A stretch of DNA of 64,000 bases from Phymorhynchus buccinoides. Lineage: Eukaryota; Mollusca; Gastropoda; Neogastropoda; Raphitomidae. How positions within the stretch are numbered: the first letter of the stretch is position 1; each line of letters begins with the position of its first letter. Under the pieces are notes generated by a model. The model did no database searches. It was given only the letters and a program-made list of their open reading frames with translations, and had not been told where the DNA came from. Position numbers and translations under genes: made by a program. The DNA is taken from the NCBI GenBank assembly GCA_017654935.2, contig CM065699.1, forward strand, positions 9,054,823 through 9,118,822. Direction: 5' to 3'. Below, piece after piece: positions 11,005 to 25,679 of this stretch.

Positions 11005-13349
11005 TTGATCTTTAATATAATAATAGATAGGGGGTGGTTGATCTTTATCTTTATTATAATAATAGAGAGGGGGTGGTTGATCTTTACCTTGACAATACTA
11101 ATAGAGAGGGCATGGTTGATCTTTACATTTACTATAATACTAGAGAGGGCGTGGTTGATCTCTACCTTTACTATATTATTAGAGAGGGCGTGGTTGATCT
11201 TTACATTTACTACAATAATAGAGAGGGGGTGGTTGATCTTTACCTTTACTATAATAATAGAGAGGGGGTGGTTGACCTTTACCTTTACTATAATAGTAGA
11301 TAGGGGGTGGTTGATCTTTACCTTTACTATAATAGTAGATAGGGGGTGGTTGATCTTACCTTTACTATAATAGTAGATAGGGGGTGGTTGATCTTACCTT
11401 TACTATAATAATAGAGAGGGGGTGGTTGATCTTTACCTTTACTATAATAGTAGATAGGGGGTGGTTGATCTTACCTTTACTATAATAGTAGAGAGGGGGT
11501 GGTTGATCTTTACCTTTACTATAATAGTAGATAGGGGGTGGTTGATCTTTACCTTTACTATAATAGTAGATAGGGGGTGGTTGATCTTTACCTTTACTAT
11601 AATAGTAGATAGGGGGTGGTTGATCTTTACCTTTACTATAATAATAGAGAGGGGGTGGTTGATCTTTACCTTTACTATAATAATAGAGAGGGGGTGGTTG
11701 ATCTTTACCTTTACTATAATAATAGATAGGGGGTGGTTGATCTTTACCTTTACTATAACAGTAGATAGGGGGTGGTTGATCTTACCTTTACTATAATAAT
11801 AGATAGGGGGTGGTTGATCTTTACCTTTACTATAATAATAGAGAGGGGGTGGTTGATCTTACCTTTACTATAATAATAGATAGGGGGTGGTTGATCTTAC
11901 CTTTACTATAACAGTAGATAGGGGGTGGTTGATCTTACCTTTACTATAATAATAGATAGGGGGTGGTTGATCTTACCTTTACTATAATAGTAGATAGGGG
12001 GTGGTTGATCTTACCTTTATTATAATAGTAGATAGGGGGTGGATGATCTTACCTTTACTATAATAGTAGATAGGGGGTGGTTGATCTTTACCTTTACTAT
12101 AATAGTAGTTAGGGGGTGGTTGATCTTTACCTTGACAATACTAATAGAGAGGGCATGGTTGATCTTTACATTTACTATAATACTAGAGAGGGCGTGGTTG
12201 ATCTCTACCTTTACTATATTATTAGAGAGGGCGTGGTTGATCTTTACATTTACTACAATAATAGAGAGGGGGTGGTTGACCTTTACCTTTACTATAATAG
12301 TAGATAGGGGGTGGTTGATCTTTACCTTTACTATAATAGTAGATAGGGGGTGGTTGATCTTTACCTTTACTATAATAGTAGATAGGGGGTTGTTGATCTT
12401 ACCTTTACAATAATAATAGAGAGGGGGTGGTTGATCTTAACTTTTTACAGTATCTGCATAATTTCAAATGTCCCTTTGGCCCAGAAGGCGTAAAATCTCT
12501 ATTTTTCTCTCTCTTGATCTTAACTTTTCCTATAATAATAGAGAGGGGGTGTGTGATCTTTACATTTACTATAATAGTACAGAGGGGGTGGTTGATCTTA
12601 ACTTTTTCTATAATAATAGAGAGGGTGTGGTTGATCTTAACTTTTGCTATAATAATAGAGAGGGTGTGGTTGATCTTAACTTTTACTATAATAATAGAGA
12701 GGGCGTGTTTGATCTTTACGTTTACTATGATAATAGAGAGGGGGTGGTTGATCTTTATCTTTACCATAATGATAGAGAGAGCGTGTTTGATCTTTGCGTT
12801 TACTATGATAATAGAGAGGGGGTGGTTGATCTTTACCTTGAAAATAATATTAGAGAGGGGCTGGTTAATGTTTACCTTGAAAATAATAATAGAGAGGGGG
12901 TGGTTCATATTTATCTTTACTATAATAATAGAGACGGTGCGGTTGATCTTTACCTTTACTGTAATAATAGAGAGGGGGTGGTTGATCTTTACCTTTACTA
13001 TAATAATAGAGAGGGGGTGGTTGATCTTTACCTTTACTATAATAATAGAGGGGGTGGTTGATCTTTACCTTTACTGTAATAATAGAGAGGGGGTGGTTGA
13101 TCTTTACCTTGACTATAATAATAGAGAGGCGGTGGTTGATCTTTACCTTTACTATAATAATAGAGAGGGGGTGGTTGATCTTTACCTTTACTGTAATAAT
13201 AGAGAGGGGGTGGCTGATCTATACCTTGACAATACTAATTCATATTTATCTTTACTATAATAATAGAGAGGGCGTGGTTGATCTTTACCTTTACTGTAAT
13301 AGACTAATAGATAGGGGGTGGTTGATCTTTAATAAAAATAATAATAATC

Positions 13350-13387
<38 letters not shown>

Positions 13388-14103
13388 CGAATATCTATAT
13401 TGCGCTTTTTATCGCGCACAAAGCGCTTTACAATCAATTACCGTCAATTACCTTGACTATAATAATAGAGAGGGGGTGTTTGATCTTTACCTTTACTATA
13501 ATAATAGAGAGGGGGTGTTTGATCTTTACCTTTACTATAATAATAGAGAGGGGGTGGTTGATCTTTACCTTTACTATAATAATAGAGAGGGGGTGGTTGA
13601 TCTTTACCTTTACTATAATAATAGAGAGGGGGTGTTTGATCTTTACCTTTACTATAATAATAGAGAGGGGGTGTTTGATCGTTACCTTTACTATAATAAT
13701 AGAGAGGGGGTGTTTGATCGTTACCTTTACTATAATAAAAGAGAGGGGGTGTTTGATCTTTACCTTTACTATAATAATAGAGAGGGGGTGTTTGATCTTT
13801 ACCTTTACTATAATAATAGAGAGGGGGTGGTTGATCTTTACCTTTACTATAATAATAGAGAGGGGGTGGTTGATCTTTACCTTTACTATAATAATAGAGA
13901 GGGGGTGGTTGATCTTAACTTTTACTATAATAATAGAGAGGGGGTCGTTGATCTTTACCTTTACTGTAATAATAGAGAGGGTGTGGTTGATCTTTACCTT
14001 GAAAATAATAATAGAGAGGGGGTGGTTGATCTTTATCTTTACTTACTATATATTAGAGAGGGGGTGGTTGATCTTTATCATTATTATAATAATAGATATG
14101 AGG
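11005..14103. repeat. 39-bp minisatellite array
   Basis: Dozens of copies of a 39-bp unit with the core GATCTTTACCTTTACTATAA followed by TAATAGAGAGGGGGTGGTT. Some units lack one base or differ in the AGATAG/AGAGAG position. Because 39 is a multiple of three, several frames remain open for hundreds of bases; these are repeat frames and not genes. The array is interrupted at about 12440-12520 by a foreign segment (CCCAGAAGGCGTAAAATCTC) that also occurs at 29970-30060, and at 13330-13450 by an (AAT)n-GCGC repeat. Its left end lies in the gap. Confidence 0.96.
13330..13452. mobile_element. (AAT)n plus GCGC-type tail fragment inserted in the 39-bp array
   Basis: A run of AAT/ATA triplets followed by ATTGCGCTTTTTATCGCGC and AAAGCGCTTTACAATCAATT. 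The same tail architecture recurs at 8937-9015, 50338-50430, 55865-55930 and 58830-58875. It looks like the 3' end of one retroposon family. Confidence 0.65.
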
Positions 14104-17100
14104 TGGTTTCAGGATTTAGGGGGGGGGGAGTCATTCTGACACAGTGTCAGATTAACTCCCCCCCTTATTTTCCTTGTATTTACAGCGTGAGTGTTTTCGA
14201 GCATGGAGCCAGGATGACTCCTCCCCCCATCATATATCCCCATGTCAAAATGACTCAGCTGCTCTTATTTCCGGATTTAGGGGGGGGAGTCATTCTGACA
14301 CAGTGTCAGATTAACTCCCCCCCTTATTTTCCTTGTATTTACAGCGTGAGTCTTTTCGAGCATGGAGCCAGGATGACTCCTCCCCCCATCATATATCCCC
14401 ATGTCAAAATGACTCAGCTGCTCTTATTTCAGGATTTAGGGGGGGGAGTCATTCTGACACAGTGTCAGATTAACTCCCCCCCTTATTTTCCTTGTATTTA
14501 CAGCGTGAGTCTTTTCGAGCATGGAGCCAGGATGACTCCTCCCCCCATCATATATCCCCATATCAAAATGACTCAGCTGCTCTTATTTCAGGATTTAGGG
14601 GGGGGAGTCATTCTGACACAGTGTCAGATTAACTCCCCCCCTTATTTTCCTTGTATTTACAGCGTGAGTCTTTTCGAGCATGGAGCCAGGATGACTCCTC
14701 CCCCCATCATATATCCCCATATCAAAATGACTCAGCTGCTCTTATTTCAGGATTTAGGGGGGGGAGTCATTCTGACACAGTGTCAGATTAACTCCCCCCC
14801 TTATTTTCCTTGAATTTACAGCGTGAGTGTTTTCGAGCATGGAGCCAGGATGACTCCTCCCCCCATCATATATTCCCATGTCAAAATGACTCAGCTGCTC
14901 TTATTTCAGGATTTAGGGGGGGGAGTCATTCTGACACAGTGACAGATTAACTCCCCCCCTTATTTTCCTTGTATTTACAGCGTGAGTCTTTTCGAGCATG
15001 GAGCCAGGATGACTCCTCCCCCCATCATATATCCCCATGTCAAAATGACTCAGCTGCTCTTATTTCAGGATTTAGGGGGGGGAGTCATTCTGACACAGTG
15101 TCAGATTAACTCCCCCCCTTATTTTCCTTGTATTTACAGCGTGAGTCTTTTCGAGCATGGAGCCAGGATGACTCCTCCCCCCATCATATATCCCCATATC
15201 AAAATGACTCAGCTGCTCTTATTTCAGGATTTAGGGGGGGGAGTCATTCTGACACAGTGTCAGATTAACTCCCCCCCTTATTTTCCTTGTATTTACAGCG
15301 TGAGTCTTTTCGAGCATGGAGCCAGGATGACTCCTCCCCCCATCATATATCCCCATGTCAAAATGACTCAGCTGCTCTTATTTCAGGATTTAGGGGGGGG
15401 AGTCATTCTGACACAGTGTCAGATTAACTCCCCCCCTTATTTTCCTTGTATTTACAGCGTGAGTCTTTTCGAGCATGGAGCCAGGATGACTCCTCCCCCC
15501 ATCATATATCCCCATATCAAAATGACTCAGCTGCTCTTATTTCAGGATTTAGGGGGGGGAGTCATTCTGACACAGTGTCAGATTAACTCCCCCCCTTATT
15601 TTCCTTGTATTTACAGCGTGAGTCTTTTCGAGCATGGAGCCAGGATGACTCCTCCCCCCATCATATATCCCCATGTCAAAATGACTCAGCTGCTCTTATT
15701 TCAGGATTTAGGGGGGGGAGTCATTCTGACACAGTGTCAGATTAACTCCCCCCCTTATTTTCCTTGTATTTACAGCGTGAGTCTTTTCGAGCATGGAGCC
15801 AGGATGACTCCTCCCCCCATCATATATCCCCATGTCAAAATGACTCAGCTGCTCTTATTTCAGGATTTAGGGGGGGGAGTCATTCTGACACAGTGTCAGA
15901 TTAACTCCCCCCCTTATTTTCCTTGTATTTACAGCGTGAGTCTTTTCGAGCATGGAGCCAGGATGACTCCTCCCCCCATCATATATCCCCATATCAAAAT
16001 GACTCAGCTGCTCTTATTTCAGGATTTAGGGGGGGGAGTCATTCTGACACAGTGTCAGATTAACTCCCCCCCTTATTTTCCTTGTATTTACAGCGTGAGT
16101 CTTTTCGAGCATGGAGCCAGGATGACTCCTCCCCCCATCATATATCCCCATATCAAAATGACTCAGCTGCTCTTATTTCAGGATTTAGGGGGGGGAGTCA
16201 TTCTGACACAGTGTCAGATTAACTCCCCCCCTTATTTTCCTTGTATTTACAGCGTGAGTCTTTTCGAGCATGGAGCCAGGATGACTCCTCCCCCCATCAT
16301 ATATCCCCATGTCAAAATGACTCAGCTGCTCTTATTTCAGGATTTAGGGGGGGGAGTCATTCTGACACAGTGTCAGATTAACTCCCCCCCTTATTTTCCT
16401 TGTATTTACAGCGTGAGTCTTTTCGAGCATGGAGCCAGGATGACTCCTCCCCCCATCATATATCCCCATGTCAAAATGACTCAGCTGCTCTTATTTCAGG
16501 ATTTAGGGGGGGGAGTCATTCTGACACAGTGTCAGATTAACTCCCCCCCTTATTTTCCTTGTATTTACAGCGTGAGTCTTTTCGAGCATGGAGCCAGGAT
16601 GACTCCTCCCCCCATCATATATCCCCATGTCAAAATGACTCAGCTGCTCTTATTTCAGGATTTAGGGGGGGGAGTCATTCTGACACAGTGTCAGATTAAC
16701 TCCCCCCCTTATTTTCCTTGTATTTACAGCGTGAGTCTTTTCGAGCATGGAGCCAGGATGACTCCTCCCCCCATCATATATCCCCATGTCAAAATGACTC
16801 AGCTGCTCTTATTTCAGGATTTAGGGGGGGGAGTCATTCTGACACAGTGTCAGATTAACTCCCCCCCTTATTTTCCTTGTATTTACAGCGTGAGTCTTTT
16901 CGAGCATGGAGCCAGGATGACTCCTCCCCCCATCATATATCCCCATGTCAAAATGACTCAGCTGCTCTTATTTCAGGATTTAGGGGGGGGAGTCATTCTG
17001 ACACAGTGTCAGATTAACTCCCCCCCTTATTTTCCTTGTATTTACAGCGTGAGTCTTTTCGAGCATGGAGCCAGGATGACTCCTCCCCCCATCATATATC

Positions 17101-17843
17101 CCCATGTCAAAATGACTCAGCTGCTCTTATTTCAGGATTTAGGGGGGGGAGTCATTCTGACACAGTGTCAGATTAACTCCCCCCCTTATTTTCCTTGTAT
17201 TTACAGCGTGAGTCTTTTCGAGCATGGAGCCAGGATGACTCCTCCCCCCATCATATATCCCCATATCAAAATGACTCAGCTGCTCTTATTTCAGGATTTA
17301 GGGGGGGGAGTCATTCTGACACAGTGTCAGATTAACTCCCCCCCTTATTTTCCTTGTATTTACAGCGTGAGTCTTTTCGAGCATGGAGCCAGGATGACTC
17401 CTCCCCCCATCATATATCCCCATGTCAAAATGACTCAGCTGCTCTTATTTCAGGATTTAGGGGGGGGAGTCATTCTGACACAGTGACAGATTAACTCCCC
17501 CCCTTATTTTCCTTGTATTTACAGCGTGAGTCTTTTCGAGCATGGAGCCAGGATGACTCCTCCCCCCATCATATATCCCCATGTCAAAATGACTCAGCTG
17601 CTCTTATTTCAGGATTTAGGGGGGGGAGTCATTCTGACACAGTGTCAGATTAACTCCCCCCCTTATTTTCCTTGTATTTACAGCGTGAGTCTTTTCGAGC
17701 ATGGAGCCAGGATGACTCCTCCCCCCATCATATATCCCCATATCAAAATGACTCAGCTGCTCTTATTTCAGGATTTAGGGGGGGGAGTCATTCTGACACA
17801 GTGTCAGATTAACTCCCCCCCTTATTTTCCTTGTATTTTACAG
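14104..17843. repeat. Homogeneous 159-bp satellite-like array
   Basis: Twenty-three full copies and one partial copy, with unit starts at 14112, 14273, 14432 and then every 159 bp to 17771. Copies are nearly identical. The main variant is CATGTC/CATATC, giving Val or Ile in the open frame. The plus strand reads 53 codons per unit without a stop except where single changes create one (CCTTGA near 14811; CAGTGACAG near 14940 and 17485). Each unit holds an inverted repeat GGGGGGGAGT...ACTCCCCCCC with a TGACACAGTGTCA core, a TGACTCAGC motif, and TTTCCTTGTATTTACAG directly before CGTGAGT. It joins the 39-bp array at about 14104 without spacer. I regard the long frame as a consequence of the unit length, since no expressed-protein signature is visible. 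Confidence 0.96.
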
Positions 17844-17959
17844 GATGACCACAGAGAGAGATCGGGAAAATCCGAAAATCGGGAAAATCCGATGTGACTG
17901 CTTGTGGGAATTCATAAAATCGGGAAAATCCGTTGTCAATGCTCGTTCGATCTTCCTTC

Positions 17960-18135
17960 CAGTACATAGTGGGGGGTAGGGTTAGGTTTAGAGCTACGGT
18001 TAGGGTTAGGGTTAGTATTCCAAAAAGATAATTGGCTCAAAATGTTGCTTAGATACACCTTTATGTATGGTAAGAAAGGCAAAAACTGAATGATAGAATT
18101 AACCGAGAAACGTAAGGGGGGGGGGGCACATCTTG
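17960..18135 (+). mobile_element. Half copy of foldback MITE family B (telomere-repeat bearing)
   Basis: Matches the right arm of the complete element at 54454-54843. It has TGGGGGGTAGGGTTAGG, several TTAGGG units, GTATTCCAAAAAG, TTTATGTATGGTAAGAAAGG and AATTAACCGAGAAA followed by a G run and GCACATCTTGACC. The other arm is absent, so this copy is truncated or recombined. Confidence 0.72.
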
Positions 18136-18586
18136 ACCTTTACCCAACCAACAGCTGTTGTGCTCATAATTCTGTCAAAACTTGCACGTCTTATCTGTGT
18201 ATAATCTCTTTTAGACATTCGAAAGAAAAAGTCGTCTGCTTTCTAAAGATACTTGACGTGACGCGATCACGCCCTGAATCGATCAATGTGCTGAAGGAAG
18301 GCTGCATGCATGAGTTAGCCGGCACTGACGACAACATCAGCATTCAAGCATAATGTGGCCATTCTGGCTGATCTAAATGTGCTTAGTAGAAGAAGAGACT
18401 GGAGAGAAAATCAATAAGTTGTGAGACACATTGTGACATTGTATAATTTATTAATTAGGATAAAATCTAATGTTATATGAAATGTGAACTAGACCACCGG
18501 TACTCTTGTGACTGTGCAAGTGTGTTCGATTCTTTCTGATGGCGTGGGGCAAAAAGGAGTCCTGGTACAAAGTGGATGTGGTAATG

Positions 18587-18590
<4 letters not shown>
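18136..18590. other. No gene recognised
   Basis: Open frame 18090-18353 has no recognisable domain and starts inside the MITE arm. I see no splice-supported exon. Confidence 0.5.
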
Positions 18591-18681
<91 letters not shown>

Positions 18682-18758
18682 GTGCGTGCGCGCACACACA
18701 CACATTATACTACTCACACACACACGCACGTACACACGCGAACGCACACACACTCGCA

Positions 18759-18793
<35 letters not shown>

Positions 18794-18810
18794 ACGCACA
18801 CACACACACC
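18590..18810. repeat. (CT)n then (CA)n microsatellites
   Basis: Long CT tract (about 18592-18680) followed by an interrupted CA tract. Dipeptide reading frames here are artefacts. Confidence 0.97.
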
Positions 18811-19027
18811 ATTTCACTTCACTGCAACTGTGCAATCTATTCTAGTCTCTGTACTTCATATTGTTTAGAAGAATAAAGGCCTTTATTTGTGTTTTCCATC
18901 TGTTTGGGCTTAAAGTTTAGGCTTTGGGGCAGAACTTTCCAAGGGTGACAACGCAGTTCACCGTAATTATGTCTTATGTCATGACTGCCTCCCGTTAATT
19001 GCAGTTTGAATGTTCTCCTGTCGTGTG

Positions 19028-19399
<372 letters not shown>

Positions 19400-19799
19400 C
19401 TAGCTGAATTTATTTAATTCCACTGCTCGTCAGAAATACTGGGCTGGCATTCCATCAAAATATGTAAGTATGCCCCCCCCCCCCCCCCCCCCCGTCCCTC
19501 TTGCTTCACATTGCACAAGTCCCTGCCCTCATCCATGGTTAGGGTTAGGTTTGTAGGTACATTGATGCCTACACATCAGTGGGTGCGCGCACGCACACAC
19601 ACAGAGACACACACTACATCGTAAGATAACACTTTTGAATTTGACACGGAACGCACGAGCCCGCGTGCACGGCAGACACGCGTGCATGCACACCCGACTT
19701 TCAGCTAACTTTTGAGTTAATAAGGCAAACGTAGTGGAGAACCCTTAGCAAACATAGGAATACGTGGGTATAATTTATGTTTCTTTATCGTTCTGTTTG

Positions 19800-21840
<2,041 letters not shown>

Positions 21841-21919
21841 TCAGAGTGTAGGTACGATATATTTCTGTTTCTCTTTCTCTTTAATGTCTACCTACACCCT
21901 TCTCTGATTCACTTACACG

Positions 21920-21923
21920 CGCG

Positions 21924-21971
<48 letters not shown>

Positions 21972-22114
21972 CACACACACACACATCAGTGACGCCGCCC
22001 CCCCCCCCCCCCTCACACACACACACACACACACACGCATCAGTGACGCCGCCCCCTCCCCCCTCACACACACACACACGCATCAGTGACGCCGTCCCTT
22101 CCCGCTTCACACAC

Positions 22115-22205
<91 letters not shown>

Positions 22206-22245
22206 CACACACACACACGCACGCACACACACACACACACACACA
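21920..22245. repeat. (CA)n cluster with CATCAGTGACGCCG units
   Basis: Three copies of CATCAGTGACGCCG plus a C-rich tract are separated by CA runs. A long CA tract follows from about 22120. Confidence 0.93.
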
Positions 22246-22349
22246 TCAGTTCACACACAACCTGACACCACCCCCAATCTCTCTCGATCTCTCGCACGAA
22301 CTTGTGGTCTACTCAATCTTCTTTTATCGGTTGCTGTCGTGTTCTATTG

Positions 22350-22495
22350 TGTGAATGAAAATCTGTTTAACGTCCTCCGGTCTGGAACAGACACATATGG
22401 GACATTATTAGATATAAAGATAGTGGGAACGATCCTGGAGGCAATGCCCGGAGGCAGCGGAGGCAGTGCAACACCAGTAAAGTCCCGAATGTTTA
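22350..22495 (-). mobile_element. Dispersed repeat R1, copy 1
   Basis: Reverse complement of the element seen at 22875, 25105, 46290 and 53946. Core motifs are TTGCACTGCCTCCGGGCATT, CCAGGATCGTTCCCACCATC, ACTAATGTCCCATATGTGTC and GACCGGAGGACGTTAA. The short (about 140 bp), noncoding, multi-copy form with the 3' end near ATTCATTC suggests a SINE or LINE tail. Confidence 0.75.
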
Positions 22496-22784
22496 ACAAT
22501 ACAGATAAGTATCGAACAATGTTTTTTTTTATTGTGAACAACACAGGCCTACAAGTAGCCTAGGCCTAATACAAACCAAACTGACCACATAAACAACCCC
22601 CTCCTCCAACGCAAAGAATTACGGCGCGCGCCGCACCCCGTTGTCTTTTATTGACATTGACCACTGACCAGAGATAAGGGTGGATGGTAAGGGGTCATAT
22701 TCTTGTGTCCCCGTCTCCATGTAAAAACAAGCGCGGATTCGCAATCGTTTGTGGCACGCTTTTTTTTCTCTTTTACAATATGTG
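22496..22784. other. No gene recognised
   Basis: Unique-looking sequence with a T run at 22523 and a GCGCGCCGC patch near 22624. No exon is supported. Confidence 0.5.
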
Positions 22785-22870
22785 CGACAATTTTGGACCG
22801 ACCGACCGACCAATAGACCGACAGACGGACAAAGTGAGTTATAGGTTTGTGGCTTGTGCCACAAACAAAA
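22785..22870. repeat. Dispersed GACCG-repeat motif shared with 41000-41065
   Basis: GTGCGACAATTTTGGACC, then GACC/GACAGAC repeats, then AAAGTGAGTTATAGGTTTGTGG. The reverse complement occurs at about 41007-41065, so this is a dispersed repeat of unknown class. Confidence 0.65.
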
Positions 22871-22874
22871 ATAT

Positions 22875-23045
22875 GTGGCGGTGCCATAGCCGACGAGCTT
22901 TAACCGAGGCGTGGTTACTAGGCTACATTGTTAAAAAATCGGGACTTTATTGGTGTTGCACTGCCTCCGGGCATTGCCTCCACCATCTTTGTATCTACAA
23001 ATGTCCCATATGTGTCTGTTCCAGACCGAGAGGACGTAAAACACA
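22875..23045 (+). mobile_element. Dispersed repeat R1, copy 2
   Basis: Carries the R1 core with an extended 5' part (CATAGCCGACGAGCTTTAAC, GAGGCGTGGTTACT) that is also present in the 25105 copy. It lacks the CCAGGATCGTTCC part of the consensus. Confidence 0.72.
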
Positions 23046-23129
23046 ATTTTTTATTCATTCCCCGTCTCCATGCGTCCCCATCACCGGCTACAATACATCC
23101 GATTCAAACCCAATGCGATGCGATTAAAA

Positions 23130-23640
23130 AATAAAAAAAAATTGCTGTCCCATCTTCTGGGCTGTACAGTGGCGTTGCTCCCACGCCGCTCGTTCCGAAT
23201 CCCAATTCGCAGCTACACCCGGGTTTGTTCAAGTCGCAGAAACCGAGACCAGCAGTCCAAGGGGAGCGAATCTATGTTAGACCGTCAGGAGGCAACCAAC
23301 CGAGGAGACACTGCACTTCTGCTGAGTCACTTCGGTGGAGTTCAGTGGAGCCTGTTCAGGACACCACCTACTAAGCCCCCTACTGACGACACTATTCTCT
23401 TAGTCGCGGAGCCAGCGTGAGTGAGGTCCTCCTCCGAGGGCGCCACCACGACCGTCCACCGACAGCTCCCCAGAACACTCTGATCCCCATGACTTTGACC
23501 CGAACGCACCAAGGCATAGACTGGATTGGAAACCGAAACTGAGGTCACCATGAGAGCAGGGCATGCAAAGCCACAGAATTTGAGACATTTTTTAATTTTA
23601 TGATTGATGGAAAATGAGGCCGATGATAACAATGATGATG
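23130..23640. other. GC-richer segment, unrecognised
   Basis: Higher GC than its surroundings. Overlapping open frames on both strands (for example minus 23342-23632) show no recognisable domain. It could be part of an unlisted repeat or a decayed gene; I cannot support a call. Confidence 0.4.
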
Positions 23641-23734
23641 ATGCTATGGAGTTCCGAATCGATCTGAGACTGCATGGCAGGGCTGTATTCTACGCTTCCT
23701 TTCATAATGATATCCCGGCGTTAACCAGGCCCGA

Positions 23735-23950
23735 GAACTACAGACACCTACAGTGTTGGTCTTGCAATTAGAGCAACACTCTCAGAATCGCATCCGTTAA
23801 GCGGATGAAACTCGACTGTGTGGTTTCAGTCTTCCCATTGAGCCCATAGCCACTCACTCTGGGTAGGAGTCGGTCCAGAACCAAAAAAAACCTCGCCTCT
23901 GATGGGATTCGAACCCAAGACCTCCCAGCCAGTATGCGATTTTGACATGT
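23735..23950 (-). mobile_element. Possible tRNA-derived SINE, second family
   Basis: On the minus strand a good box B, GGGTTCGAATCCC (about 23903-23915), follows CTGGGAGGTCTT. No convincing box A is seen upstream. The body differs from the SINE at 2160 and 42200. It could be a decayed SINE head. Confidence 0.4.
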
Positions 23951-24095
23951 GTGAGGCATGACTGATTCTCGTGAAATTCTGTGTAAATACATCTGTCTGT
24001 CTCTTTATGTCCCCGTGTCTATGTGCCCCTGTCTCTGTGTCATCTCGAATTAGGGTTAGGGGAAAAATTAGGAATTGGGTAGTCCAGGAACGGAT

Positions 24096-24096
<1 letters not shown>

Positions 24097-24160
<64 letters not shown>
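24097..24160. repeat. G64 homopolymer
   Basis: Sixty-four consecutive G. The real length is uncertain because long homopolymers are error-prone in assemblies. Confidence 0.95.
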
Positions 24161-24161
<1 letters not shown>

Positions 24162-24499
24162 GTCTGAGGCGATCCTGTGTTTTCGGTGAGGCCCCCCTTT
24201 ACCCCCTCTTATTTGGTTTTTATTTTTCCCCTCGAGGGCATGGTGTAAAGAAGCTTGAGCTTATCCGTTTACCCTAATTAAACATTCGTATTCATATTCA
24301 TTCGTATTCGTATTCTACCCCAAGTAGAATACTTATTTTACAAGGGTGAAAAATAAGAAATGTTTTGCCTGAATAATAACTAAATTTCAAAAACTTCCGG
24401 CGGCTTCGCCCCCTGGGCCGCCAAAAGAGCGGCATTGCCCCTTATGACCCAGAACATATGTAGCTCCCTGGACCCACGGTGAGAAGCTCCCTGGACCAC

Positions 24500-24650
<151 letters not shown>

Positions 24651-25104
24651 CCTTACGGATCATTTGGTCCGGCCCTGTAGTCCTAACAGTTATGGGTAGG
24701 GTTAGGAAAATCAAAGCGAAGGGGATACATAGAAACGGGGACACATACACACAGGGACACAAGACACGGGGGACATTAAAATTAAAAAAATATAGGCCTA
24801 GCGACGGGGACACACAGAAACAAAATTGATGACACACAGAGGTTAGTGTTTAGGGGTAGGGTTAGGTTAGAAGAGAAAAAAACCCTAAAGAAACTGGGTG
24901 ATATAAGACGATGACACGGGGACATATATAGATACGGGGACACATAGACATAGGGAGGACATGATAGACAGGGACATAGAGACGGATGCACAACGCTACG
25001 TAGCCGTGCTGACGCACCGAACACTTTACCTATTCAACCAAAAACTAAGCCACTATATGGTGCTCAACAAAAGTTAAGGACCACTATCTTCCTTTGCTTT
25101 TATA

Positions 25105-25285
25105 CCATAGTGACGGTACCATAGCCGATGAGGTTTAATCGAGGCGTGGTTACTGCTACACATAATTATCTGTATTATCAAAAAATCGGGACTTTACTGG
25201 TTTAGCACTGCCTCCGGGCATTGCCTCCAGCATTGTTCCCACCATCTTTGTATTTACAAATGCCCCACATGGCCGAAAGACCCTA
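25105..25285 (+). mobile_element. Dispersed repeat R1, copy 3
   Basis: Same family as 22875, with CATAGCCGATGAGGTTTAAT, CACTGCCTCCGGGCATTGCC and GTTCCCACCATCTTTGTATT. Confidence 0.72.
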
Positions 25286-25524
25286 TTTTTACCTTCCTTC
25301 GCTTCACTTAACGAGTGGTGTTGTTTGTTCAGCTATTGTTTCAGAACTAAAACTTATGCAGTGATTTAAAATAAAGGTCGATCGAGCCTTTAAACATAGG
25401 CTAATCATCTTGTACTTTGTGTACCCCCCCCCCCCCATCCCACCCCCACTTTGCTGGGGTGGATGAAGTAGTCAAGGAGGGGTGGAATGGGGGGCTTGGG
25501 GCCAAATTAATTTATTATCCTTAG

Positions 25525-25660
25525 GGTACGTACACACACACATGCGAACATTCCGTGCAGAAACCCATGTGCAATCCGTAAATAAGTAAAAGAAAGAAGG
25601 GAAAGGCCTCATAAATATGTATGAGGCCTTATATTATAAATATCTGGCATGAAAATGAGA
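25525..25660. mobile_element. Fragment of the MITE family at 56510
   Basis: Shares GTGCAATCCGTAAATAAGT and the preceding ATTCCGTGCAGAAACCC with the left half of 56510-56701. No right terminus is seen. Confidence 0.55.
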
Positions 25661-25679
25661 TACATGATATATCAAAGGT

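Noticed and set aside
10420..11370. Long open frames crossing 10505-11004
   Set aside because: They run through 500 N and then through the 39-bp repeat.
14982..17486. 834-codon open frame as a repetitive protein gene
   Set aside because: It exists because the satellite unit is 159 bp. Its start is inside a unit and no promoter, signal or splice support is seen. Kept only as a low-weight finding.
23342..23632. 96-codon minus-strand frame in the GC-richer patch
   Set aside because: Overlaps other frames on both strands and has no recognisable motif. Reported as unassigned sequence instead.
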